Source: CAVQJU01 sp963712905
GTDB lineage: Bacteria; Acidobacteriota; Vicinamibacteria; Vicinamibacterales; CAVVIG01
Assembly: GCA_963712905.1 (NCBI GenBank)
Contig: CAVQJU010000012.1
Span: forward strand, 1 to 64,000
Reading direction: 5' to 3'
Length of the DNA: 64,000 nucleotides
Part shown: positions 34,453-42,906 of the stretch, piece after piece
Position numbering within the stretch: the first letter of the stretch is position 1
Layout: each line of letters opens with the position of its first letter
The notes under the pieces: generated by a model
The model's input: the letters and a program-made list of their open reading frames with translations, nothing else
Databases searched by the model: none
What the model was told of the DNA's origin: nothing
Translations under genes and position numbers: made by a program

Positions 34453-36099
34453 CTACTGCCTCAGTGCGAACGCGAAGAGCGAGCTGCCGGCCGCGACCGC
34501 GACGTACTGACGCCCGCCCACGGCGTACGTCATCGGCCCCGAGACGACGGCGCCGCCTGCCGTGAACTTCCACAAGAGGGCGCCGGTGCGGGCGTTCAGG
34601 GCGAAGAAATACCCGTCGTTGCCGCCGGTGAACACCAGATCGGAAGCCGTGGTCAGGATGCCGGCCTGGGTGAACTCCGTCATCTTGTATTCCCATTTCA
34701 GATCGCCGGTGTGCGGATCGATCGCGCGAACGGCGCCGTAGCCCTCTTCCTCCGTTCGAAACCCCACCGGCCCGGCACGCAGTCCCTGGGGCACCGTCGA
34801 GCGGGCGGTGCCGGCGTTGAACCCACGGCCCTCGCTAAACTCGGCGGGCCGCTTCACGTAGATCGACGAGTAATTCACCCATGTCGGGATGTAGAAAAGG
34901 CCCGTGCGCGGGCTGAACGACGGGTTGTACCAATTGGTTCCGCCCTGGTTGCCCGGGTAGATGAGCGTGCCCTCGGCCGTCGGGACCTGGCCGGGAACCC
35001 GCCGGGGCCTGCCGTCCGGATCGAAGCCATCCGCCCAGTTCACGCGCACGAACGGTTTGCCCAGCAGAAACTTTCCATCGGCGCGATCGAGCACGTAGAA
35101 GAAGCCGTTGCGGTTCGCGAACAGCATGACCTTGCGCGGCCCGCCGTTCCAGGTCATGTCCGCGAGCACCGGCACCTGCACGGCGTCGTAGTCGAACTCG
35201 TCGTGCGGTGAAAACTGATAGTGCCATTTCAGCTTCCCGGTGTCGGCATCGAGCGCCACGACCGAGGACGTGTACAGGTTGTCGCCGAGCCGCACGTCGC
35301 CGTTGTAGTCGGGCCCCGCGTTGCCGATGCCCCAGTACGTCAGGTTGAGATCGGGATCGTACGAGCCCGTCACCCACACGGAGCCGCCGCCGCGTTTCCA
35401 CGAGTCGCCCGCCCAGCTCTCATGGCCGGCTTCACCAGGCCCGGGAATCGTGTAGAAACGCCAGGCCTCCTTGCCCGTTTTCGCGTCGAAGGCCGCCAGG
35501 AAGCCGCGGATGCCGTACTCGCCGCCGGCCGTGCCGACGATGACCTTGTCCTTGACGATCTGCGGCGCGTGCGTGAAGGCGTAGCCGGCCTCGGGCTTCG
35601 CCACGGCCACGTCCCAGATCGGCTTGCCGTTTTTGGCATCGACGGCGACCAGATGTCCGTCGATCGTCCCCATGAAAAGCGTGTCGCCGAGGATCGCGAC
35701 GCCGCGGTTGACCCGGCCGCAGCAGGGCCGCGACTCCTGGGACGGACGATAGGAGTACATCCAGAACGTGCGTCCGGTCGCGGCGTCCAGCGCCAGCAGA
35801 TCGTTGGGCGCCTGCACCGTGTACATGATGCCGTCCACGACGAGCGCGGTCGTCTCGAATTTTTCCATCGATCGCGCCTGGAAGATCCACTGGAGCTCGA
35901 GGTTCTTGACGTTCTCCGGCGTGATCTGCGTCAACTGGCTGAACCGCTGACTGAGGTTGGTCCCGGAATAGGTCAACCAGTTCTGTGGCTCCCGGTCGGC
36001 GCGCAGGAGGCGCTCGAACGTAACTTGCGCCTTCGGAGCGGCGGTCGCCAGCAACAGGAGCGCGAGCAGGCCCAACGCCGGTGTTGTTCTTGTCGTCAT
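34453..36099 (-). CDS. PQQ-dependent alcohol dehydrogenase, lanthanide-type (DYD motif)
   Basis: Periplasmic eight-bladed quinoprotein of 548 residues with a signal peptide. Seen: the vicinal disulfide RPCCGRVNRG, W-motifs such as DAATGRTFWMYSY and DAKTGKEAWRFYTI, and the catalytic loop SPHDEFDYDAVQ. The Asp two residues after the catalytic Asp (DYD) is the accepted mark of lanthanide-dependent XoxF/PedH-type enzymes; calcium enzymes have Ala, Ser or Thr there. No fused heme domain. It oxidises primary alcohols to aldehydes and passes electrons to cytochrome c. Coupled by ATGA to the di-heme cytochrome gene upstream and followed by a mono-heme cytochrome, so the three form an electron-transfer operon. 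No pqq biosynthesis genes are in the window. Confidence 0.92.
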   Translation of the reverse strand: MTTRTTPALGLLALLLLATAAPKAQVTFERLLRADREPQNWLTYSGTNLSQRFSQLTQITPENVKNLELQWIFQARSMEKFETTALVVDGIMYTVQAPNDLLALDAATGRTFWMYSYRPSQESRPCCGRVNRGVAILGDTLFMGTIDGHLVAVDAKNGKPIWDVAVAKPEAGYAFTHAPQIVKDKVIVGTAGGEYGIRGFLAAFDAKTGKEAWRFYTIPGPGEAGHESWAGDSWKRGGGSVWVTGSYDPDLNLTYWGIGNAGPDYNGDVRLGDNLYTSSVVALDADTGKLKWHYQFSPHDEFDYDAVQVPVLADMTWNGGPRKVMLFANRNGFFYVLDRADGKFLLGKPFVRVNWADGFDPDGRPRRVPGQVPTAEGTLIYPGNQGGTNWYNPSFSPRTGLFYIPTWVNYSSIYVKRPAEFSEGRGFNAGTARSTVPQGLRAGPVGFRTEEEGYGAVRAIDPHTGDLKWEYKMTEFTQAGILTTASDLVFTGGNDGYFFALNARTGALLWKFTAGGAVVSGPMTYAVGGRQYVAVAAGSSLFAFALRQ

Positions 36100-36878
36100 C
36101 TGGCCTGGATCCCTTTGAGGCCCGCGAGGTATCGAACCATGTCGGTGCGTTCGTCGGCGCTGAGCGTGTCCCGATAAGAAGGCATGGGCGAGGTCTCCAC
36201 GAACCGGTACTCCTTCAGGCTTGCCTTGGCGAACGATCGGAGCCGTTCCTGCGCATCGATCAGCAGCAGCGCGAAGGTGTCGTGGTTGAGCAGCCGGCCG
36301 GTGGTCACGGCGCCGTCCCGCGTGACGACGCGGAGCATCCGGTTGGCGGGGACAATTTCAGCGCCCGGCTCAACGAGCGAGCGCTCCAGTTCCGGAACCT
36401 TGCGCAGCTGACCGATGTCGCTCAGGTCCGGACCGAACCGCGAGCCGTTGCCATCGACACGGTGGCACGTGGCGCATTTGCCTTTGCCCTCGAAGAGCGC
36501 CTTGCCGCGGCCGGCGTCCCCCGGGACCATGGAGAGCGGCGTGGACACGCGCGATCGCAGGTACGCGACGAGGATACGGGCTTGTTCGTCTGTGAAGGTG
36601 CTCGGCGGCATCGCCGTCCCAGTGAGGCCGTTCCTGATCGTGCGGACGAGGTCGTCGTCCGTTGTCGAATTGCGAAACTGCCCGCGCCCGAGGTCCACGC
36701 CAAACACGGCGTCCCCTTCGGCGCCATGGCAGCCCGTGCAGGTCGACGTGAACAGCTTCTCGCCTTCCGCGACATCGTCGGCCGTCACTTCGTGCTGGGC
36801 AAGGATCCGGGGTGCGGCGGGCAACAGGATACCTGCCAGCAACAGGAGGGCGTGGAGACGAGCTCGCCACATGCGCAT
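36096..36878 (-). CDS. Di-heme cytochrome c (PQQ-dehydrogenase partner)
   Basis: Exported protein of 260 residues with two cytochrome c domains: CTGCHGAEGD near 47 and CATCHRVDGNGSRFGPDL near 135, the second of the type found fused to glucose/sorbosone dehydrogenase-like proteins, with a C-terminal segment VTRDGAVTTGRLLNHD that is typical of the same group and YRFVETSPMPSYRDTLS at the end (axial Met). First gene of the PQQ dehydrogenase operon; its stop overlaps the dehydrogenase start. It likely takes electrons from PQQ and passes them to the terminal oxidase. Confidence 0.88.
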   Translation of the reverse strand: MRMWRARLHALLLLAGILLPAAPRILAQHEVTADDVAEGEKLFTSTCTGCHGAEGDAVFGVDLGRGQFRNSTTDDDLVRTIRNGLTGTAMPPSTFTDEQARILVAYLRSRVSTPLSMVPGDAGRGKALFEGKGKCATCHRVDGNGSRFGPDLSDIGQLRKVPELERSLVEPGAEIVPANRMLRVVTRDGAVTTGRLLNHDTFALLLIDAQERLRSFAKASLKEYRFVETSPMPSYRDTLSADERTDMVRYLAGLKGIQAR

Positions 36879-36944
36879 TTCGCCTGTTCGTTCAGGAGAG
36901 GGCGTATTGTAAGACAGTTCCCTCTCCAGCGACTACCTTACTGA

Positions 36945-37475
36945 GTGGTGGATACCGCAGCCGGCCAGGACGCGCTCTACGAGCAGGCCGCTGCCAGCTT
37001 CGGCGCGGCAATCGAACGCCTGGCGCGGGCGTACGAGCCCGACCCGGATAGACGCCGCGATCTTGTTCAGGACATCCACGTCGCGCTCTGGCGCAGCTTC
37101 GCGGGTTTCGACGGCCGCTGTTCCGTCAGAACCTGGGTATATCGCGTCGCACACAACATCGTCACTTCGCAAATCCTGCGCCGCCGGAGCAAGGGCCCCG
37201 CGCTCGTCAGCCTCGACGAACTGGCCTCGATGGCGGACGGCCGCGACGGGGAGCGGGCCGCCGATCGTCACATCGCTCTCGAACGGCTGCTCGCGCTCGT
37301 ACAGGCACTCGAGCCGCTCGATCGCCGCGTCATCCTCCTGTACCTCGAGGACGTGGACGCGGCGTCGATCGGCGAGATCACAGGCCTGTCGGCCGCCAAT
37401 GTCGCCACCAAAGTGCATCGCATCAAGCAGATTCTGTCGCGGCGCTTTCACCAGGGTGTCAACCATGGCGCATGA
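36945..37475 (+). CDS. ECF-type sigma-70 factor
   Basis: Protein of 176 residues with region 2 (RRDLVQDIHVALWRSFAGF, SVRTWVYRVAHNIVTSQI) and region 4 (LEPLDRRVILLYLEDVDAAS, ITGLSAANVATKVHRIKQIL), the two-domain plan of extracytoplasmic-function sigma factors. It directs RNA polymerase to its own set of promoters; targets cannot be predicted here. The start is GTG 36945. It overlaps the next gene, a membrane protein, by 11 nt, a frequent arrangement for sigma/anti-sigma pairs. Divergent from the cytochrome/PQQ operon with about 66 nt between the starts, so it could control that operon. Confidence 0.92.
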   Translation: MVDTAAGQDALYEQAAASFGAAIERLARAYEPDPDRRRDLVQDIHVALWRSFAGFDGRCSVRTWVYRVAHNIVTSQILRRRSKGPALVSLDELASMADGRDGERAADRHIALERLLALVQALEPLDRRVILLYLEDVDAASIGEITGLSAANVATKVHRIKQILSRRFHQGVNHGA

Positions 37476-38037
37476 CGATCAGAACGGTCCCAATCGGCTC
37501 TGGCAGGACCAGCCCGCGAAGGAGGTGTCGATGACGATCGACGACATCCGCAATCGTGCCGGCAAGTGGCGAAGGAGAGTCGGCCGGCGCAACCTTCTCG
37601 AGTACGCCGGTGCGCTGTTCGTGATCGTCACGACCAGCGTGAGGCTCCGGTATGAGGCCAACCCCGTCATGATCATAGGCGGCGTGCTTCTGATGGCGGG
37701 GACCCTTTACGTCGTCTACCACCTGCACCGCTGGGGCTCGGCGCGGTCGATGCCGGCGGACGCCACCGTCATGGACTGTCTGGGTTTCCACCGCGCGGAG
37801 CTCGTGCGCCAGCGGGATCTGCTTCGAGGCGTCTGGTGGTGGTACCTGCTGCCGTTCGTTCCCGGCTCGGCGCTCTTGATCATCGGGCGAGCCATCGAGC
37901 GCCCCGACCGGCGGCTGCTCGCGCTTGGTGTGACGGCGGCCTTCGTCGTGACGTTTACGCTCGTCGGCAAGCTGAACGAATACGGGGCGCGAAAACTGCA
38001 GCGCGCCATCGAGGCCCTCGACAAGGCGCGCCAGTAG
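37465..38037 (+). CDS. Two-to-four-helix membrane protein, possible sigma-factor partner
   Basis: Membrane protein of 190 residues with a charged cytosolic N-terminus (MAHDDQNGPNRLWQDQPAKE) followed by hydrophobic pairs (LLEYAGALFVIVTTS, MIIGGVLLMAGTLYVVY, WWYLLPFVPGSALLIIG, LLALGVTAAFVVTFTLVG). There is no zinc-binding anti-sigma HxxxCxxC motif. Position and translational overlap with the ECF gene suggest an anti-sigma-like or signal-transmitting role, but this is inference only. The ATG at 37465 gives the overlap; an internal ATG (VSMTIDDIRN) lies after AAGGAGG and is an alternative start with a better ribosome site. Confidence 0.6.
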   Translation: MAHDDQNGPNRLWQDQPAKEVSMTIDDIRNRAGKWRRRVGRRNLLEYAGALFVIVTTSVRLRYEANPVMIIGGVLLMAGTLYVVYHLHRWGSARSMPADATVMDCLGFHRAELVRQRDLLRGVWWWYLLPFVPGSALLIIGRAIERPDRRLLALGVTAAFVVTFTLVGKLNEYGARKLQRAIEALDKARQ

Positions 38038-38046
38038 CCGCGTCCG

Positions 38047-38967
38047 CTATTTCTTGTTCAGCTCGTCGTAGATCGCCTGGATGGCGGCCTTGGTGCGCGC
38101 GGACTCGTAGCCGGCGTACTTGGTCGTCAGGTTGATCGACGCCGCGGCCTCGTCCACGCTCTTGCCGGCCTTCATCGCCGCCTGCACGGCCGCGAGGAGA
38201 TCGGCGTTGAACCGCTGGTATTCCTGCAGGTCCTTCCACTGCACCAGGGGCTGGTGCCCACCGATGATGGTATCGACGTTCCTGATGCCCTTCAGCGCGT
38301 TGTCGAGCGTCTTCGGTATGTCCACACCGCTGCCGCCGTTGTTCCGATCCAGGAACGGCGCGTCTTTCCAGGGAAACAGATCGCCCATGTGCATGATCCG
38401 AAGCGACGGGAAAACGACGAAGGTGTCGCCGTCGGTGTGTCCGCGGCCGAAATAGTACAGATCGATCTGATCCTTCCCCGCCCCGATCGACATCTTGTCT
38501 TTGTATGTCCGCTTCGGCAGGAACTTCGCGTTCTCGCCCTTGAAGGCGTCCATCCGGGCCATGTTCGCCGCCGTGTTCTCCTGGACGATCGTCTCGACCG
38601 ACGTGCCGAAGAACGCGTTGCTGCCGGTATGGTCGCCGTGCGTGTGAGTATTGATGATCGTGGTGATGGGCTTGTTCGTCACGGAGCGGACGCGGTCGAG
38701 AATGACCTGCCCCCAGCCGGCGAGCTTCGTGTCGACGATGACCACGCCGGCATCGGTGACGAACACTGCGGTGTTGCCGCCGCTGAAGGCATCGCGGTTC
38801 GCCGTGCCCGAGCCGGTGATGATGAACAGGTTGTCTTTGACCTTTTCGATCTTCGTGGCGGCCACGGCCGCGGCCGACGGTGCGGCCGGCGGGGCCTGGG
38901 CCGCCTTCGCCACGATAGACAACGCGCCAGCTACGATGAGCAATCCGAGCACGATTCCGCGTCTCAT
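38047..38967 (-). CDS. Exported metallo-beta-lactamase-fold hydrolase
   Basis: Protein of 306 residues with a signal peptide. The zinc motif NTHTHGDHTGSN (HxHxDH) is complete, with further ligands in FGRGHTDGDTFVVFP and IIGGHQPLVQW, so it is probably an active di-zinc hydrolase; related proteins are often annotated as beta-lactamase-like or cyclase proteins and the substrate is unknown. Start ATG 38967 has GGGGAGGA upstream. Compare the paralog-like gene at 46600-47610 in which the first two histidines are replaced. Convergent with the ECF partner gene. Confidence 0.85.
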   Translation of the reverse strand: MRRGIVLGLLIVAGALSIVAKAAQAPPAAPSAAAVAATKIEKVKDNLFIITGSGTANRDAFSGGNTAVFVTDAGVVIVDTKLAGWGQVILDRVRSVTNKPITTIINTHTHGDHTGSNAFFGTSVETIVQENTAANMARMDAFKGENAKFLPKRTYKDKMSIGAGKDQIDLYYFGRGHTDGDTFVVFPSLRIMHMGDLFPWKDAPFLDRNNGGSGVDIPKTLDNALKGIRNVDTIIGGHQPLVQWKDLQEYQRFNADLLAAVQAAMKAGKSVDEAAASINLTTKYAGYESARTKAAIQAIYDELNKK

Positions 38968-39076
38968 GGCGTCCTCCCCGCCGCGCATTCTACTCCGGTC
39001 AGCCCTCGGCACGCCCGTGAACCATTCGCCTGCGGCTTTCGTCATACTGGAATTCAAACGCTTCCGGGAGGTGTGC

Positions 39077-41509
39077 GTGTCGTCACTACTTCAGGACCTG
39101 CGGTACGCCTGGCGAAACCTGGCACACAGCCCCGGATTCACGACCGTGGCGCTGCTGACGCTTGCCCTCGGCATCGGCGCCAACACGGCGATCTTCAGCT
39201 TTGTGGATGGTCTCCTTCTCAGGCCACTGCCCTACAAGGACGCCGACCGCATCGTCCGGGTGCTGGAGAAGCCGCCTCTGGGTGAACGCAACGGCATCTC
39301 GACGCTGAACTTCCTGGACTGGCAGAAGGACAACGCCGTCTTCGACTTCATGGCGGCCCAGTCGGGAGGGTCGGTGACCCTGACGGGGCGGCAGGATCCG
39401 CTCCAGCTTCGCGGAATGCGCGTGTCCGCCCGCTTTTTCGACATCTTCGGCATCCGGGCGGCGCTCGGGCGCACGTTTCTCCCGGACGAGGATCAGCGCG
39501 GCAAGGACAAGGTGGTTGTCCTGAGCAACGCCCTGTGGGTCAGCCAGTTCGGTGCGGACCGATCGATCGTCGGTCGCACGGTGCTCCTCGACAACGAGCC
39601 GTTCATCGTCGTTGGCGTACTGCCGGCCGGTGGCGCCTTCGATCGCGCGTTCGCGCAGATGTGGCGGCCCCTGGCCTTCGAGCCGTCGAACATGACCCGC
39701 AACTTTCATTGGCTGGTCTCGTTCGGCCGGCTCAAGGACGGCGTGTCGCTCCAGCAGGCCAAGGCGAACATGGACGCGATCGGGGCACGCATCGAGAAAG
39801 ATTTTCCGCAGTCGAACAAGAGCTGGGGAGTCATCGTCGAGCGGTACGCCGACACGCTCATCGGACCTCAGCTCCGCACCAGCCTCCTGGTACTGCTCAC
39901 GGCCACCGGCCTCGTGCTGTTGATCGGCTGCGCGAACCTGGCAAACCTGGCACTTGCTCGCGGCGTGTCCCGTGAGCGAGAGGTGGCCATCCGCGCCTCG
40001 CTCGGCGCCGGACGCGGGAGGTTGGTCCGCCAGTTTCTGACCGAGACTGTTCTGCTCTCGCTCTGCGGCGGCGTCCTTGGCGTCGGCGTCGGCTACGGCC
40101 TCATGAGCTGGCTGCAGACGCTCATCCCGCCTTTCTCGTTCGCTCGCGAGGCGCAGATCACGATGGACACGCGCGTCCTGGCGTTCTCGCTGGCCATCTC
40201 GGTGTTCACCGGTGTGTTGTTCGGGCTGGCGCCCGCCTGGCAGGCGACGACGCCGGACCTGGCCGGCACGATGAAGGAAGGGGGCCGAGGCTCGAGCGGA
40301 GGCGCGCGAAAGATCCTGCGCGACGCGCTCATCGTTGCCGAAGTCGCGCTGGCATTCGTCCTGCTCGTGGGTTCCGGGCTTATGATGCGCAGTTTCTTCA
40401 CGCTGATGAACACCGAGATGGGATTCGACGGCAGCAACGTGCTGACAATGACGCTGCCGATTGCCCGTGAACGGTTCCCCGATCCCGACCGGCTGAACCT
40501 CCATCTTCGAGAGATCATGACCGCGGTGGAGGCCGTGCCGGGTGTGCGCGAGACCGCTTACAGCTGCGCGCCGCCGATGCGAGGCACGTGTTATGGCATG
40601 CCGTGGCAGGTCGCCGATCGTCCGCTCGAGAACAAGGCCAACCGCCAGGGAGGCTTCTTCAAGATCGTCAGCGCGTCATACTTCTCGACGTTCAAGCTCC
40701 ATCTCCTGAACGGTCGCGGGCTGTCCGACCGCGACGTGAAGAGCTCGCCGCGGGTGCTCGTGATCAACGAGAGGCTCGCGAAGCGCGATTTCAAGGACGC
40801 CAACCCGGTCGGGCGGCGGCTCCTGATCGAGGAGATCATTCCCGGCAAGACCGAGTTGGGTCCCGATATCGCGTGGGAGATCGTCGGGGTCATTCGCGAC
40901 GAGAAGGTCAACGGCATGGACGACGACCGGAGCGCCGGCGTGTACGTCTCGAACGAGCAGAGCCCGGCGTATGGCGGAACGCTCAGTGTTCGAGGCAGCA
41001 CCAATCCCGCGACGCTCCTGAAATCGATTACCGCGGCAATCCGAAGCGTGGACAAGGATCAGGCCATCACCGACATACGGACCGTAGACGAAATCAAGGA
41101 GCTCTCGGTCGCGCCAAACCGGATCCAGTCGACGCTGCTCGGAATCTTCGGGACCGTTGCGCTGCTGCTCGCGGCCATCGGCATTTACGGCGTCATCTCT
41201 TACTCGGTCGCGCAACGCACCCACGAAATAGGCATCCGGGCCGCGCTGGGCGCGACGAACGCAGCGCTGATCCGGCTGATCCTGATCCGCGGCCTCGTCC
41301 TCACGTCGGCGGGCCTGATCATCGGGCTCGCCGGCGCTCTGGGGCTGACACGATTGATGACGATCATCCTGTACAAGGTCGGTGCGCGCGATCCGGGAAC
41401 CATGATCGCCGTGGCGTTCATCCTCGCGGCGGTTGCGGCGGCCGCCTGCTACGTGCCGGCTCGGCGGGCAACCAGGGTTGATCCACTCGTGGCGCTCCGC
41501 TACGAGTGA
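39077..41509 (+). CDS. MacB/FtsX-type ABC permease (ADOP family, without prefix domain)
   Basis: Membrane protein of 810 residues made of two homologous halves, each a MacB periplasmic core plus FtsX permease: first half LLQDLRYAWRNLAHSPGFTT, ALGIGANTAIFSFVDGLLLR, and SREREVAIRASLGAGRGRL; second half QRTHEIGIRAALGATNAALI and the C-terminal PARRATRVDPLVALRYE. This is the Acidobacterial duplicated orphan permease plan; no ATPase gene is adjacent. GTG 39077 is preceded by GGGAGG 5 nt upstream; another GTG is at 39071. No prefix domain or PadR is attached, in contrast to the prefix-only genes at 12.9-14.2 kb. Transports an unknown substrate, possibly drugs or lipids. Confidence 0.9.
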   Translation: MSSLLQDLRYAWRNLAHSPGFTTVALLTLALGIGANTAIFSFVDGLLLRPLPYKDADRIVRVLEKPPLGERNGISTLNFLDWQKDNAVFDFMAAQSGGSVTLTGRQDPLQLRGMRVSARFFDIFGIRAALGRTFLPDEDQRGKDKVVVLSNALWVSQFGADRSIVGRTVLLDNEPFIVVGVLPAGGAFDRAFAQMWRPLAFEPSNMTRNFHWLVSFGRLKDGVSLQQAKANMDAIGARIEKDFPQSNKSWGVIVERYADTLIGPQLRTSLLVLLTATGLVLLIGCANLANLALARGVSREREVAIRASLGAGRGRLVRQFLTETVLLSLCGGVLGVGVGYGLMSWLQTLIPPFSFAREAQITMDTRVLAFSLAISVFTGVLFGLAPAWQATTPDLAGTMKEGGRGSSGGARKILRDALIVAEVALAFVLLVGSGLMMRSFFTLMNTEMGFDGSNVLTMTLPIARERFPDPDRLNLHLREIMTAVEAVPGVRETAYSCAPPMRGTCYGMPWQVADRPLENKANRQGGFFKIVSASYFSTFKLHLLNGRGLSDRDVKSSPRVLVINERLAKRDFKDANPVGRRLLIEEIIPGKTELGPDIAWEIVGVIRDEKVNGMDDDRSAGVYVSNEQSPAYGGTLSVRGSTNPATLLKSITAAIRSVDKDQAITDIRTVDEIKELSVAPNRIQSTLLGIFGTVALLLAAIGIYGVISYSVAQRTHEIGIRAALGATNAALIRLILIRGLVLTSAGLIIGLAGALGLTRLMTIILYKVGARDPGTMIAVAFILAAVAAAACYVPARRATRVDPLVALRYE

Positions 41510-41537
41510 ACGAGGCGCGCGTCCCGGGAGTGGCGCG

Positions 41538-42836
41538 TCAGCGCATCCAGCGCACGATGCCGGCGACGCCGTCGACCGCGACCTGTGCGCCGTCAGGGAT
41601 CCGCCGGGTCGCATCGGCGACGCCAAGCACCATCGGGACGCCGCGTTCACGCGCGAGCGACGCCATGTGCGAGGTGCTGCCGCCGCGTTCGGTCACGACG
41701 CCGGCCACGCGCGTCAGGATGTGGCTGAGCGCAGGGCCGCCGACGCGCGTCACCAGTACGTCGCCCGGCGCGACGCGCCCGATCTCGCATTCGCAGTTGA
41801 TGACGACGGCCCGTCCGGCGCCCCAGCCAACTCCGGCAGGATGTCCGCTGAGGCGCGGGTGCTGCAGCCAGACCTCGTCCGGCACGTGCGCGGCCTGCAG
41901 GTGCAGCGGACGCGCCTGCAGCAACCTGACACCCACCGATTCGTCTTCGTCGAGCGCCCACTCGATCTCGACGGGTGCGCCGGCAATCTCCTCGGCTCGC
42001 CCGAGCAGCCGGGCGATCTCCAGCACGCGCGCCTCGTCGAGGCACGGCTCGGCCGCCCGTGCCTGCGACACGGCCTCGGTCGTCGGCGCCCGAAGGTGCG
42101 AGCAGGCGACGGCGTGATCTTTCTGCCCGACGGCGACGCGCAGCAGCTCGCCTTCCTGGCTGATCTCGTAGCGATCGGGGGTGACCTCGCCTTGCGCGAT
42201 GGAAGACCCGAGTCCCCATGTCGCGCTGACCAGCATCTCGCCGCCGGCCGTCCGGCTCAAACCGCCGCCTGACGCCCGGGCGCGGACAAGCGGCTGGATC
42301 AGGACGGCCATCGCGGTGTCGGCCGGATCCAGGTCGTGCGTGGCCATGTAGCGAAGTGCGCGCGTGGACCACAGCGCCGCCCAGCACGCGCGAACGGCCG
42401 TGAGGAATTCGGATTCGGCCTCGAGGCCGAGGTAGCTCTCGAACTGCCCGGCGAAGCTCGAGCCGTGGCGATCTTCGACGAGCGCCGACGAGCGCACGGC
42501 GGTGAGGGCCCCGCCGGTTCGGGCGACCAGGTCCCGCCATGCCTCGAGCAGCGGAACGAGCACCTCCGGCACGATGGGTTGCTCGAGCAGCTCGAGCTTC
42601 ATCCGCAGCGCGTGCCGCCGGGCTTCCGCGGGATCCTCGGAGGCGAAGGCCCCGCGCGCGGAGTCTTCGAGGCCGAGCGCCTCGAGCTGCAGACGATACG
42701 CAGCCGCGTCGAGGCAGACACCATCCGGGATGGGGAGCCCCGCATGGCCAAGAGCGGCGAGGTTCGCGGCTTTCGGACCGAAACGGCCGGCATCGGCCGC
42801 CTCGGGCGACGTCAGAGATACGAGTAGCTTGGACAT
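41538..42836 (-). CDS. PEP-synthase-like protein (ATP-grasp plus phosphohistidine domain)
   Basis: Protein of 432 residues. N-terminal PPDK-type ATP-binding domain (about 1-300: FGPKAANLAALGHAGLPIPD, LTAVRSSALVEDRHGSSFAG, SATWGLGSSIAQGEVTPDRY, EIEWALDEDESVGVRLLQAR) and a C-terminal swivelling domain with the phosphorylated His in ERGGSTSHMASLARERGVPM. The usual C-terminal PEP/pyruvate-binding barrel of PpsA is missing, and so is a separate acceptor domain as in rifampin phosphotransferase. It could phosphorylate a partner supplied by another protein. The ATG at 42836 begins MSKLLVSLTSP; a GTG at 42851 would extend it five codons towards a REPIN. Confidence 0.82.
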   Translation of the reverse strand: MSKLLVSLTSPEAADAGRFGPKAANLAALGHAGLPIPDGVCLDAAAYRLQLEALGLEDSARGAFASEDPAEARRHALRMKLELLEQPIVPEVLVPLLEAWRDLVARTGGALTAVRSSALVEDRHGSSFAGQFESYLGLEAESEFLTAVRACWAALWSTRALRYMATHDLDPADTAMAVLIQPLVRARASGGGLSRTAGGEMLVSATWGLGSSIAQGEVTPDRYEISQEGELLRVAVGQKDHAVACSHLRAPTTEAVSQARAAEPCLDEARVLEIARLLGRAEEIAGAPVEIEWALDEDESVGVRLLQARPLHLQAAHVPDEVWLQHPRLSGHPAGVGWGAGRAVVINCECEIGRVAPGDVLVTRVGGPALSHILTRVAGVVTERGGSTSHMASLARERGVPMVLGVADATRRIPDGAQVAVDGVAGIVRWMR

Positions 42837-42851
42837 GAAACGCCGACTCAC

Positions 42852-42903
42852 GTAGCGTCCGCCTTCAGGCGGACGTTGACGGCTGGCTGAAGCCAGCCGC
42901 TAC
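42852..42903 (+). repeat. REPIN-like element 3 (complete)
   Basis: GTAG at 42852-42855, hairpin GTCCGCCTTCAGGCGGAC, 5-nt spacer, hairpin GGCTGGCTGAAGCCAGCC, and CTAC at 42900-42903. The outer GTAGCG and CGCTAC also pair. It fills the gap between the PEP-synthase-like and M24 genes. Confidence 0.9.
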
Positions 42904-42906
42904 GCC

